DNA of 64,000 nt from Anodontia alba (Eukaryota; Mollusca; Bivalvia; Lucinida; Lucinidae). The first letter of the stretch is position 1, and every line of letters starts with the position of its first letter. Shown here in pieces: positions 12,201 through 24,850 of this stretch. The stretch lies in NCBI GenBank assembly GCA_964016985.1, contig OZ024830.1, forward strand, positions 14,403,033 through 14,467,032, written 5' to 3'. The translations under genes and the position numbers were made by a program. The notes under the pieces are model-generated. The model did not search any database. It was given only the letters and a program-made list of their open reading frames with translations, and was not told the origin of the DNA.

Positions 12201-12507
12201 TTACCTTTTTGTTTTAGTGAGATAGGCTATTACCTAAGGCATTTGTCTAACAAACAAAAGGTATAACTAGATGTGATATATTTTAAAAGAGAAACGGTGT
12301 TTAAAATTTGGTACCTCAGGTTCATACTGAATTACCCTATCAGCTTTCATTACCATGTTACTCCAAAACTAGGGTTTACGTTTCAAAATCAATACTGTTT
12401 TAGGAAATGGGACATTATAGACAACGTATCAGCAAAAAATGAAGACTTTTGTTACGGAGCAGGAAAAAAGGCCTTATGGATACGCCCCTCCCCTTCCCCA
12501 CCCCCCC
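9255..12507. mobile_element. large foldback element FB2 with inner tandem subrepeats
   Basis: Outer arms (about 9255-9760 and 11790-12507) are inverted copies; for example GTACCTCAGGTTCATACTGA at 12310 mirrors the left-arm sequence at 9420. Inside, about 4.5 units of a 145-bp repeat run one way (9960-10600) and five run the opposite way (10920-11640), each with an AACAAGATGGC-type phrase. The centre (10680-10830) holds a diverged copy of the outer arm. PLE copy B interrupts the right arm. No coding capacity. The layout is like FB-type foldback transposons. Confidence 0.7.
12036..12220 (+). mobile_element. PLE copy B (3' terminal 180 bp)
   Basis: Matches the last part of the family 3' UTR (GCTTGGGGAAGAGAGAGC through TTTTCTTTTACCTTTTTG). 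It interrupts the right arm of FB2. The left arm near 9520-9550 shows the unoccupied sequence. Confidence 0.8.
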
Positions 12508-13350
12508 TTTTGTCATGCATGTGCTCATAATACGGTAGTATATTTATTGTGAGATATGTGTATAGTATGTATACTAACATATGTTTGTATGATGCAGCCC
12601 TGTGATAAAGCGGTGATACATGGATTTGTTTTCTATAATTTAAACCAATTTAAGCCTGGCTGTATATATTTCCTTTGTAATGAAATTATTAATTATTTTT
12701 ACATTTGAAACAATTTTTTGCTTTGAACAATGTTTAATTTTAACTTTGCATCTGAACAAATGCATTAGAACAAAGGGAAAGATTGGAGAATAAGTACAAA
12801 TGGCTTGGAAGTATTAAATCATAACCTACTCTGTTTTCGACATCATTTGGAAACACGCCCGTTTTCATGTGGGGAAATTTTTTATTAATGCATCCAAATG
12901 TATCCTTACATATTTAAAACCTTTTTTATCCCAGAAAAACAAACTATATCTCTGGTTTTGCTTGACAAAACTGTTATTCTTATTCTTGACCTGAGGTCTA
13001 GCTTTTCCATTAACATGGCTCATTCAAGATGATGTTATTGCAACGTCATCACCGGAATAGTGCATTTTCTGAAAGGATGTTACGGCTTCTGTTTAATTAT
13101 GATATTGCCGTACCTGCTAAATACATTTATTTTGTTACAATTGCTAATAATATATAGTACATGTAATCTATTTACCAAAGTCTTAACCTCCTCTGTGATC
13201 TCATTTCACATAATTCCTATATTCTAAATTGTATGATCCCGAATTACGTCACAGAAAACCCCGCGGACATGTTTTCTTAGGCAAACGTTCTTTGTTTGCA
13301 TTGTGAAAATATATTTAGACACATTTTGTGACTCGGAGGATATTATAACA
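12508..13350. other. no gene seen
   Basis: AT-rich, apparently unique sequence. No open frame with splice support. Confidence 0.35.
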
Positions 13351-13354
13351 TTAC

Positions 13355-13624
13355 GAAAACTTGCCTATTCAAATATACTGAAAATTTTACCATAAAAAAA
13401 AAATGAAAATTTTCAGATAAAAAAATCTGATACTTTTCATATTTCTGCTCAAAACACAGATTGTGGGTACTCGTTAGAACCGCCTCATCGAGGCGGTTCT
13501 AACGAGTACCTACAATCAATGTTTTTGAGCTAAAATAAGAAAAATAATGTATATCCCTGTAAACCCCAGTTTTACTATATAAAAGTGGGGTTTAAGGAGG
13601 TCAAAATTATATAGGCGTGTTTTC
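13355..13624. mobile_element. MITE family M1, copy 2
   Basis: Ends GAAAACTTGCCTAT and ATAGGCGTGTTTTC. It includes a perfect-arm central hairpin at 13467-13510 (GGTACTCGTTAGAACCGCCT, loop ATCG) absent from copy 1. Confidence 0.75.
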
Positions 13625-14071
13625 ATGATGAAAAGTCATGGAAAATTCTAAAATGACAAAAGGAATAAATATAAGCCAGGCAGGATTTTTACAAGTATTT
13701 GTTTTATTTTCAATTTAACAGAAAAACGCCGTTCCAAACGATGTCTAAAAGAGAGTAATAGCTATGCTCAATGGAACCTCTTTATAAAAGTTCATTATAA
13801 GTCGGTTTCGAAAATAAGATGGTTTACAGGTAGACCCCAAATGTGTTGTATCCAAACAAAAATGTATAGCTTACGTAGAAAATTATTATTTCCATACAAA
13901 ATTTCCATAGACCTTAGCGTGATACTTTTTTACTATTTCCCGAGGGTCACAGTAAAAAGATATATCACATGCGCAGCAGAGGGTGCTCGTATGGTTTGTG
14001 TAAAAGTTTGGAATAACAAACTGAATTTTACATTCCTGAGTGGCTAATAGTAAAAAATTGTCACCCTTCAG

Positions 14072-14116
14072 AATATGATTATCGGCCTTAGCTTTGCCTT
14101 GGTCGATAATCATATT
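14072..14116. repeat. hairpin, 16-bp arms
   Basis: AATATGATTATCGGCC pairs with GGTCGATAATCATATT across a 13-base loop. Origin unknown. Confidence 0.7.
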
Positions 14117-14396
14117 TCTCAGGGCAGGAAGGAATTATTAATATAACCATTTTTGGTCATTTTCTGTACAATCTAAACATTTTTGACTATGTATAACATG
14201 GTTGTTTAGCTAACATAGTTTTTGCCTTGGATCACAGCAAAATGTTATAAAGAGGTTGTGGTGATCGTAGCTTTGTTGATTTAACACAATGACTTCCCAG
14301 TTAGAAGTAGATCTTATCACATTTATTTAGCAAAAGGAAAAGAGAATCTTGATAATTACAGTATATTTGAAATGAAAGATCTCGACAAACCATACA

Positions 14397-14457
14397 TTTT
14401 GATGCAAATTTTATCAAATTTAGATTAAATCTGAATTTGATAAAATTTGCATCAAAA
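14397..14457. repeat. 61-bp near-perfect palindrome
   Basis: TTTTGATGCAAATTTTATCA is mirrored by TGATAAAATTTGCATCAAAA, with the stem nearly closed to the centre and one mismatch pair per arm. Confidence 0.8.
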
Positions 14458-14569
14458 GGTTTGAAGAATTCAAAGTATCTTTTATGGGGGCTGCACTTTT
14501 GATTATTTGGTGAGACTTATTTACATCATAAACTTAACCCATTTATGCCTAGCGCCCCATAGAATGGAT

Positions 14570-14640
14570 GTTGACCAACAGTGTAGACCTAGATCAGATG
14601 CCGCAGAACACGATGTCTGATCTGTGTCTACACTGTTTTA
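14570..14640. repeat. GATCAGA hairpin MITE copy
   Basis: CAGTGTAGACCTAGATCAGA and TCTGATCTGTGTCTACACTG pair around a short centre. Confidence 0.7.
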
Positions 14641-14952
14641 ATTAAGACCGGGATTTTGTCTAATAGATGACTAATAGATTCTACAAAAAAAAACAAAAAA
14701 CAACGACCTCTTAAAAAGGCGCTTCTAATGAGTACCACAACATATGATTTCATGGAGAACTAAGGAAAATATCAATACTTTTTGTTTGAAAAAGAAACAA
14801 ACCCTTATCTTGAGCTATGACTGTATATTTTCTAGACACTGAAGACGAGTGGCTCTGATCTGCCTGTATACACCTTTTGCCAATCTGGGTCATCAATTTT
14901 TATTATGGTGTATGAATACACATTTAAGAGAGATAAATCTGACCTACATTAC

Positions 14953-15328
14953 GATAACATGCCTATTCAAATATACTGAAAATTTAACAACCAAAAATTG
15001 ACAATTTTCAGATAAAAAAAATTCTGATATTTTTCATATATCTGCTCAAAACATAGATCGTGGTACTCGTTAGAACCGCCTCATTGAGGCGGTTCTAACG
15101 AGTACTAACAAAATATGTTTTGAGCAGAAAAATAAAAATAATGTATACCCCTGTAAACCCCAGTTTTACTATATAAAAGTGGGGTTTACGGGGGTCAAAA
15201 CTATATACCCAGCTAGCATTCTACGTAAATCTACATCGGACCGTCATCGGCCCGTCAGCTACCCTGACGGGCCGATGACGGCCCGATATAGATTTACGTA
15301 GAATGCTGACTGGGATAGACATGTTTTC
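14953..15328. mobile_element. MITE family M1, copy 3, carrying a nested MITE
   Basis: Ends GATAACATGCCTAT and ATAGACATGTTTTC, central hairpin at 15062-15105, and the family AACCCCAGTTTTACTATATA block. The right end is split by the element at 15208-15314. Confidence 0.75.
15208..15314. mobile_element. 107-bp palindromic MITE inserted in M1 copy 3
   Basis: CCCAGCTAGCATTCTACGTA opposes TACGTAGAATGCTGACTGGG, and the stem continues to the centre. ATA lies on both sides; M1 copy 2 supplies the empty site, so the 3-bp duplication is visible directly. Confidence 0.8.
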
Positions 15329-15736
15329 GTGATGAAAGTATATACTTTCTTTTCCAAAGGAGACTGGTTGTAAAAAAAGCACATTCTTACCTTTAAGTGT
15401 TGACCTCTTTGAAAAAGGATTCATTTTAGAGGAAAGCATTTTTTTTTTCTGCCAGCATAGTTTCCTTTGAAAAAGAAACAACTACTCTACTATCTTAGAG
15501 TGCTGAATCTTTGAGGGGTATTCATACAGATTAAGCCCTCTTGTCTGCTTACAGCAGTACATTGTGACAGTAAATGTATACGACATTTGGACGTAACCAT
15601 GGTGTGTTCATACTTAAATTTTCACTATTTTGATATATTTATTCAGTATAGCACAGATTTTTACGTATTGTTGGTAATGACGTGCTCCTTTCGTCTACTT
15701 TGTGTCTTATATAGTATTAAAATTCTACATATGTAC

Positions 15737-15762
15737 CCGCCCCCCCCCCCCCCCTCCCGCCC
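15737..15762. repeat. poly-C tract
   Basis: A C-rich run with minor interruptions. Confidence 0.85.
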
Positions 15763-15792
15763 CCACCCACACACTTGTATACATATTGTAAC

Positions 15793-16340
15793 TGTCATTT
15801 TTTGTATTTTTGACCATGACAGAAGTTTATATGACACAATATAAAAGGTGTTATACTGATGTTAATGATGATTTCATTTGTGTACTTTTGACCATGACAA
15901 AAATGATTTGACACAGTGCAGAAGATGTTGTTGTTAATGATTATATAATTTATGTACTTTTGGCCATGACACAGTGTGTTTGACAGAGTACACATGATGT
16001 CATACTGTTGGTATTGATAATGTCATTTATGTACTTTTGACCATGACACAAGATTATATGGCACAGTACAGAATAGTTTATACTATTGTTAATAATAATA
16101 TCATTTATATACTTTGATGATATGACAAAGTTTATTTGACATAGTACAGAAATTTGTACATTGTTGGTAATGATAATGTCATATATTATACTTTTGATCA
16201 CGGCAAAGTTTATTTGACACAATGCAGAAGATTTTATACTGTTGGTAATGATTATGTTATTGATGTACTTTTGACCATGATAAAGGCTATTTGATACAGT
16301 ACATAAGATGTCATACTGTTGTTAATGATAATATCATTTA
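15793..16340. repeat. 77-bp satellite array, left block (about 7 units)
   Basis: Units carry ATGTACTTTTGACCATGAC, then TTTGACACAGTACAGAAGAT and GTTGGTAATGATAATGTCAT, diverged by point changes and small indels. Read on the minus strand, many units stay open at about 25-26 codons each, but frames break and coding is unlikely. Confidence 0.85.
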
Positions 16341-16348
16341 TGTACTAG

Positions 16349-16500
16349 TTTGGTTTTGTCTGTTTCCTCTTCCTCTTGGTATCTGGGAAGGGCTGCGGTT
16401 CGTGATTGTTGTACTCCTGTCTGTTTCCTCTTCCTCTTGGTATCTGGGAAGGGCTGCGGTTTGTGATTGTTGTACTCCGTGGACTTTTCTTACATTTTTT
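16349..16500 (+). mobile_element. PLE copy C with an internal 61-bp tandem duplication
   Basis: Family 3' end sequence from TTTGTCTGTTTCCTCTTCC to CTTACATTTTTT. The block 16358-16418 is repeated at 16419-16479. It sits in the satellite array. Confidence 0.8.
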
Positions 16501-17105
16501 GGGGTGGGGCGGCGAGTGGGGGGTGTGTGCGCTGGCTGGTCAGCTTAATTGGTACCGGTGCGTGAACAAAAAAACGGAGAGAAAGGGTTTTTTCAAGCTG
16601 GACAGTGCGCAGCGCTGTCATCATTTAGGATAGGAAAATGGTATCTTAGTGGGAAAATAGCCAAAAAACATTTCGATCTTACCTTTCTCTAAACTTTTCT
16701 GAATTTAGATACACCTTTGAATGATTTCCCGCTTTTGAACTCTAGATGCGTAAATACGTAAGCAAAACAGTTTTGTGGAATACTCATGTTAGTAGCTTGC
16801 TGTTGAAGTCCTGTGTACTCTCGTATACAACGACATATAATCTTACATCTGTGTTTCTGCAACATAAAAAGTGTTTGTGGCATTGTACAAATCAAGCATA
16901 TCATCAGAGGGAGTGTTTTAAATGTCTGCCATAGAAAGAGGTACTTTTTATAACATAATGAAAAGTGTTACTTTTTTAAGAGAACACAGTGAAAAGGATA
17001 TCAATTTTTAATGTTCCGTGCACACTGTTCAGGGTATGTTTAGCAATGCTTTGTTCAAGCATCGGTACCAAGCAAGCTGACCAGCGAGTGTCGCCCCCGC
17101 CCTAC
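16500..17105. mobile_element. non-coding element with inverted ends inside the satellite
   Basis: CTGGTCAGCTTAATTGGTAC near 16538 opposes GTACCAAGCAAGCTGACCAG near 17066, and GC-rich outer ends also pair loosely. It splits the 77-bp satellite. No transposase is visible; the ends also resemble a tRNA A-box, so two opposed SINE heads are possible. Confidence 0.5.
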
Positions 17106-18150
17106 CGGACTATTGACCATGACAAAGTATATTTGAAAGAGTACAGATGTCATACTTTTGGTAATGATAATCTCATTTATGTACTTTTGACCATGTCAAA
17201 GTTTATTTGACACTTTACAGAAAATTTTACATTGCTGGTAATGATTATGTCATACATGTACTTTTGACCACGACTTAGATTATTTGACAGAGTACAGAAG
17301 ATGTTATACTGTTGGTAATGATAATGTCATGTATATAATTTTTACCACGACAAAGTTTATTTGACATAGTATAGCAGATTTTGTAGTGTTGGAAATGATT
17401 ATGTCATTTACCGGGTATGTATTTTTGACCATGTCAAAATTTTGACACAGTACAGAAGATTTATACTTTTGGTTATGATAATGTCATTTATAAACTTTTG
17501 ACTTTGACAAAGTTTATTTGACAGAGTACAGAAGATGTTATACTGTTGGTAATAATAATGAAATTTATGTACGTTTGACCATGAGAAAGTTTATATTGAC
17601 ACAATACATATGTTAAACTGTTGGTAATGATAATGTCATTTATGTATTTTTGACCATTACAAAGATAATTTGACATATGTTATATTGTATAACATGACAA
17701 TGTAATTTATGTACTTTCGACAATGAAAACGCTTATTTGACACAGTACAGAAGATGTCATACTGTTGGTAATGATAATATCATTTATGTTCTTTTGAGCA
17801 TTACAAAGTTAATTGACTTAGTACAAACGCTGGCATACTGTTGGTGATGATAATGTCATTTTTGTTCTTTTGACCATGACGCAAGTTGATTTGACATAGT
17901 GCAGATAACATAATGTTGGTAATAATAACATCATTTATGTACTTTTGACCATGCGAAAGTTTATTTGACACAGTATAAAATTTTTGTACTATTGGTAATG
18001 ATAATGCCATTTATTTACTTTGAAAAAGGTTATGTGACATAGAACAAAATATTCCATATTTTGGGTAATGATAACCATTTATGTATTTTGACATCGACAA
18101 AGGTTCTTTGACATAGTATGGAAGATTTTCTGCTTTTGACAATGATAATG
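17106..18150. repeat. 77-bp satellite array, right block (about 14 units)
   Basis: Same monomer as 15793-16340. A stray partial unit appears at 18515-18545. Confidence 0.85.
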
Positions 18151-18570
18151 AGAGATATCAAATCCACTTGGCAGTTTTTGAATTACAGAATCAACAGAAG
18201 TTACTTTGAAATACATGTAGATTCAAGTGCAAAAATGTGCAGCGTCGTCCAACTATTCGAGTTGTGTCATATTGTTGACAATGCCACCAAAAATTTGCGA
18301 GCAAACTTACAACCTCTGTCTATTCAAAAATCATAGTTTCCAGTTATCAGACCAAGAATGCTAATATTTTGCTATTGAAAAATATATTTCTAGTTATCTG
18401 GCTAATCATACCCACTCACCTTATAACAAAGGTGTAAGGGAACATATTATTGCATTTATCAAATGTAGGTTATCACACAAAATATAGCAATGAATATGTG
18501 TTTTCGTTCATGTACTATTTATGTACTTTTGACCATGACGAAAATAATGTTTTAAGTGTATTGGTTACCT
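18151..18570. other. no gene seen
   Basis: Unique AT-rich sequence with one stray satellite fragment. Confidence 0.35.
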
Positions 18571-18574
18571 GAGC

Positions 18575-19700
18575 CGAAGGCTCAAGGGGAGCTATTGTGA
18601 TCTCTCAACATCTGTCGTTGTCGTGGTCGTTGTCCATCTGACTGTTCGTCGTCAGTCCACAATTTCTTTAAAGAACATCTCCTTCTAACCGCTGAGCCAA
18701 TTTTAACTACATTTCACAGGATTAAGTCTTGGATGATACTTACTGAAAGCTCTTCAAAGCTTTGGAATCCATGCAGGATTCTAGTTGCCATTGCAACAAA
18801 AACAAAACAAAAAAAAAAAAAAGTTAAAAAATTTCTTGTCAGAACCCAATGACCTAGTTTCAATATAATTCGGCAGAAATGTTCCTTTGATGACCCTCTA
18901 CTAAGATTGTTCAAGCCTTTATAATTTGTCAAACAAACATGGGCACCAGGGGTCGGGGCTTATTTTGTCCGCGTATCTATATAAAAAGTCTTAAGAATCT
19001 TCTTGTCTAAAGCCACCGGACTGATTTCAAAATAACTTGGCAGAAATGTTCTTTTTGTGACTCTATACCAAGATTTTTAAGCCGTCATAATTCGACAAAC
19101 AACATAGCCGCCAGGGGAGGGGGTAGGGGCATGGCTTATTTTCCCTGAATATCTATACAGAAAACTTTAGAAATCATCTTATCAGAAACAGCCTGACCAA
19201 TTTCAGTATATTTTGACAGAAATGTTCCTTTAGTGATATTCATGAAATATTGCTGAAAAAAGATGTTAAGTGTCTTGTGATGGTGTTTGGATGCTCACAT
19301 AAACTGAAATAGGCTAAATTTAAAAACATGTTTTAAACTATAAAGCCAAGGTCTTTGATATTTGGCATGTAGATTCATCATGAAGACCTCTACCAAGAAT
19401 GATCAAATTATATCCCTATGGTCGAAAATGGCCCCGCCCCAGGAATCACTTGTTTTACAAAGAGTCATATACGGAAAAAACTTACTTTAAAAACTTTGTC
19501 TGAAACTAGAAGGATAAACCTCGGATATTTGCCCTGTAACTTTATCAAATAGGCCTTTACCAAGCTTGTTCAAATGATAGCCCTGTGGTAAAAATGACCC
19601 CGTCCCAGGGATCACATACTAACCATAAAGGCTCAGGAAGAGGAAACAAAAAAAAAAAAAAAAAAAAAAGACTTTAAACATCTTCTTGTCTCGAGCTTAA
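18575..19700 (+). repeat. dispersed element with GAGCTATTGTGATC head and diverged tandem units
   Basis: The phrase GGGGAGCTATTGTGATCTC followed by CGTCG-rich sequence resembles FB2's inner 9880-9925 segment. Units containing TTCGGCAGAAATGTTC-like phrases recur about every 180 bases. Ends with a poly-A run (19647-19670). Confidence 0.5.
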
Positions 19701-19718
19701 AGGTCCAGGCCTTTGAGA

Positions 19719-19818
19719 CCTAATCTTAGTGCTTTTCGTACGTTTGTTCGATTTATGCTTGTTTGGATTTGTCGGTTTCCTTTTCCTCTTAATGTCTTGG
19801 AAGGGCTGCGGTTTGTGA
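19719..19818 (+). mobile_element. PLE copy D1 (3' fragment, truncated at both ends)
   Basis: Starts at CTAATCTTAGTGCTTTTCG and stops within GGTTTGTGA, where it abuts copy D2. Confidence 0.75.
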
Positions 19819-20459
19819 CGGCCTCTTCGTAAAACTTTAACCAATAGGTTGGGGCTTGACGATATGTCTTTGGCTTGGCCCGCCGTGGTTCAACTGTTGG
19901 TTTTCATTTACTCTGGCATACAGTAGAATTAGCCATGAGTACTCGACTTTGTTTATTATAGTGATTAATTTGATTTTTATGTTTTCGCTTTGTTGCATTG
20001 ACTGAGTTGGGAGCCTTTATGCGAACCGAATTTTTATGTATTTCTGTATTAAGAGTAGCATCGGGACCCAGGGTGAAGTTAGCTAGCTGTAAAAGTGCTT
20101 TAAACCCCCGGTGGTTTGCTCTACCGACCGTTCTAAGGCGGTGGTCCCGGTGTTAGTCTTACGCTTTGTTGCTTTGTGGTTTATTCTACGAGGCGATTTG
20201 TTGTATGTCTTTCCGTATGTCATTTTGTTCTTGTGTTTTTCAGTCCTTTTAGTATTGTGATTACCTCGCTTGGGGAAGAGAGAGCTAATCTTAGTGCTTT
20301 TCGTACGTTTGTTCGGTTTGTGCTTGTTAAGATTTGTCGGTTTCCTCTTCCTCTTGGGGTCTGGGAAGGGCTGCGGTTTGTGATTGTGGCACTCCCTGGA
20401 CTTTTCTCTTACCTTTTTTGTGATTGTGGCACTCCCTGGACTTTTCTCTTACCTTTCTT
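19816..20459 (+). mobile_element. PLE copy D2 (whole 3' UTR, head-to-tail with D1)
   Basis: Begins TGACGGCCTCTTCGTAA, exactly the end of the RT protein and its stop codon, and runs to CTCTTACCTTTTTT at 20419. A repeat of the last 40 bases follows (20420-20459). The bases TGA are shared at the D1/D2 junction. Confidence 0.85.
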
Positions 20460-21345
20460 TGATATTTCGTATGAAGCTTTATCTTGTGGACGAGTTTGTT
20501 TGAGTTATTTAGTGCTGGGGTCAAATTACACCTGTGAATTAGATATTATGCTTACTTGAACAGTTAACATTTTGACTACTCAGTAATGAGTTCGTTAAGC
20601 TAACGGCGCTTTGAAGAACTGGGCCCAAGTATATAAATCTGTTAGCTCAGATGAGTGATATAGGATCGTCAAGGTCCTCTTGTATATTTTGTATTTGAGT
20701 ATTGTAAAACTGTGAGTACCTTCAAAATTGACAAACTCGACACCAAAAGGAATTGGCCATGAAAAAAAATAATATTCTAAGTATATAGATGTATATTTTA
20801 TTTGTGTATTTGCACTGTAAACTTTGATTGTTTGTTGACACCCGTGCATGTTTAGTCATCACTTGTTTGTATGAATTTTGAACTTTTGTAAGATAAAAAA
20901 ATATTGATGTGGATCAAAAGAGCAAATTTAAGAGTAAATTTTACTCTGCGTTACATTTTTCATCTCGTATACATTTTAATCTTTAAGCAGAATCAGTCTG
21001 ACCTAGATCTCAGTATGCAAAGTTTGCATATACCTTTTTGTCAGAAACTGGTGAATGAAAATTTAGGACATTTACCATACATTTAAATAGTATAATAGGA
21101 GAAAGCTTTTAAATAATTGACTGGTTTAAGAGTAATTGAGTTAAATATTAATGTGAATTGGAAACACCACCAGGGGAAATCTACCTCTGAACTCAAAGTA
21201 TTTGCCACTCTTTACAAAAGGGTTCTACACCTAAAGGAAAGCATTTGCTTTTGAGGGATTTCTTTATGAGTGACGAGGAAGCAAATTCTCTACCGCTAGT
21301 GGTCTAATTTTGAGAAGGCAGGCAAAAACTTCCACATTCATGTAA
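20460..21345. other. no gene seen
   Basis: Apparently unique sequence. No coding or repeat structure recognised. Confidence 0.35.
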
Positions 21346-21347
21346 AT

Positions 21348-21350
<3 letters not shown>

Positions 21351-21389
<39 letters not shown>
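21351..21389. repeat. (TC)n microsatellite
   Basis: About 19 CT units. Confidence 0.95.
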
Positions 21390-21390
<1 letters not shown>

Positions 21391-21661
21391 GTATCCATTA
21401 ACCTTGAATTAAAATGTTGTGGTACTTTTTTTTAATGTGATACTTGTTACAAATCAAACTATTCGTCACTAGTCAATATATTGTTTAAATTCCTTTTTAA
21501 CATTTATTTTGTATGCAGTAGAGGATCCAGAGGGAGCTCGAGGGATAAATTTAATAAATTTTGGAAACCATATTTACTCCAAATATTCACACAACCCTAT
21601 ATGGTATAATTCTAAACTTTCAAGTCATTCTGTTACCTGTGAATGTGTCTGAAATTGCTGA

Positions 21662-21745
21662 ATGAGTGGCAAACATTGCAGACCCTGAGCAGACGCCGCA
21701 TACTGCGGTGTCTGATCTGGGTTCTACACTGTTTGCTCAGGCTTG
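21662..21745. repeat. GATCAGA hairpin MITE copy
   Basis: CAGACGCCGCATACTGCGGTGTCTG stem flanked by TTGCAGACCCTGAG and GGGTTCTACACTG; followed by the family tail TTTGCTCAGGCTTGTCTATC. Confidence 0.75.
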
Positions 21746-22154
21746 TCTATCTGAATATATAGACTAAGTACTGTAATTTTATCAAATCGAAACCCCTCAG
21801 AAATCATACTGGATCTGCCCCTGATAATGTATCTGTGATAACTATTATCGTCTTATAATTTTAGCTGTGTCATGTGAAAATGTGTTGTCAAGGCATATGC
21901 GGACAGTGACATCCATGCAGTCTGATCAGAGCCTTCCCTGTCTGCTTACAGAGTCGTTGAATACTGTAGAATATCAATTTAGGACAAAGACCTTGATTAA
22001 GACTGTGCGGATGTGATGGTTTAGTGTTTTATGTCTCTTTCAACATTATTTACCGTATTTATCCTAAATATTGGGACACCTTAATTGCTTACAATAATTG
22101 TTCTAAAATTTGAGCATGTCAGTTTGACTCCCTGTTAATGTGTCCGAAATATTG

Positions 22155-22245
22155 CAGTAAGAGTGGCAAAGAGTGCAGACTCTGATCAGACGCCGCACTG
22201 CGGCGTCTGATCAGAGTCTACACTGTTTGCTTAGGCCTGTCTGTC
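22155..22245. repeat. GATCAGA hairpin MITE, best-preserved copy
   Basis: The core ACTCTGATCAGACGCCGCA is followed at once by TGCGGCGTCTGATCAGAGT-type sequence, a near-perfect palindrome. The family tail GGCCTGTCTGTCTCAATAC follows. Confidence 0.85.
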
Positions 22246-22614
22246 TCAATACTAAGGGCTATTATGTAATAAGTAATAATAATGAAAGAGACGTAAAAAG
22301 ACAAACATCACATTCGCACAGCCATAATCAAGGTCTTTGTCCAATACTGATAGCAAAAACCCAAACGATGTGCAATCTGATAAGGGCTTTCTACTTCCTA
22401 GTAGTAAATTTTACAGTATCAGGGTTTTCTTTAGAACAGATGTGAATGATTGTGCTGTGTGGATGCACAGGCTGATCTATGCCGTTTAACCATACCTGCA
22501 ATAAGCCATGTTTTGCTTGATACAACTGACATTCATACGATATACTTGTATGTATTCACTTAAGGATTCACACACCTTAACTCATTGTAGTCTGGAGACC
22601 TTTAGAACGGTAAT

Positions 22615-22687
22615 TGGCAAACAGTGTAGACCCAGAGCAGACGCCACAGAATGTGGCATCTGATCAGGGTCTCCACTGTTTGCGAAA
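22615..22687. repeat. GATCAGA hairpin MITE copy
   Basis: GGCAAACAGTGTAGACCC opposes GGTCTCCACTGTTTGC, with CAGACGCCACA/TGTGGCATCTG stem. Confidence 0.8.
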
Positions 22688-22859
22688 AATTCACCTACTT
22701 TTATTCACATAACCTTACATACCTAACAGCAAAATTCGACCCTTCCAATAAAAAGTGTGGGGATGTTTATTCAGTCTAAACTGGGTTACTCGTTGCTATT
22801 CTTGTCCAAAGTTATGAGCAAGTCCAGTTAACTCTCAGTTTATGAGTTTAAAAAACCGT

Positions 22860-22935
22860 CGGATGAGTGACAACCAGTGTAAACATGATCAGATGCTGCA
22901 GAATGTTTGCTTAGGTCTGTCTGTTCAAATGCTTA
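22860..22935. repeat. truncated GATCAGA hairpin MITE copy
   Basis: One arm (GTAAACATGATCAGATGCTG) and the family tail are present; most of the second arm is lost. Confidence 0.55.
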
Positions 22936-23497
22936 CTGTTTTTCGACATCACTCGGAAAGACGGCTTTTAATAGGCGTTTTATTTTAAATGAAAATATTT
23001 TATTTTGATTGACCATATCTTGTCTTTGCTACTACTGTGTTTTGTTCTTAAATATTTACTCTAAAATTAATTTTCTGGCCAAACAATTGGTCGTACCTAT
23101 GAAATTCCTATAGTAAAATAATTTTGTGGCTACTTTATTTGTTTTTCTTTGCTGATTTTTAATTATTGATATTTCACAACAATATTGTTTTCTCAGAAAA
23201 TATTAACAAATGGAACTTGTTGAAAACCTGCCTCCAATTTAACTACCCTACCGATTTCTGCATAATTTGTAGCAGGCTATGTTTACTATAAGAAAAAGGT
23301 GAAAATGTTTGATTTAAATTGAAAGCATATTAGGGCTAATATGGCATGCAGAATCAAAATGAGATTCAACGGGAGAAAATGGCTATTATGCTATTATATC
23401 ATATTTGAACAGCCACACAATCTGATCAGAGTCGTCTACAGTATCTAACAATTCTATAAGAAGATGGCAAAGACCCGGTTGAGCATGCTGATCTTGA

Positions 23498-24775
<1,278 letters not shown>

Positions 24776-24777
24776 GA

Positions 24778-24850
24778 CATTGGCAAACAGTATAGACACA
24801 AATCAGACGCCGCAGGATGCGGCGTCTGATCAGGGTCTACACTGTTTGCA
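24778..24850. repeat. GATCAGA hairpin MITE copy
   Basis: TCAGACGCCGCAGGATGCGGCGTCTGATC palindrome within GGCAAACAGTATAGAC and GTCTACACTGTTTGC. Confidence 0.85.

Noticed and set aside
15795..18010. minus-strand frames with repeated HGQKYINDIIITNS
   Set aside because: Reading of the 77-bp satellite; frames break between units and no start, splice or stop pattern is conserved.
20176..20559. 127-codon frame with many Phe/Leu/Val codons, recurring at 27206 and, on the minus strand, at 3078, 32171, 35437 and 37321
   Set aside because: It is the PLE 3' UTR read in an open frame; it lies after the RT stop and is broken in other copies.
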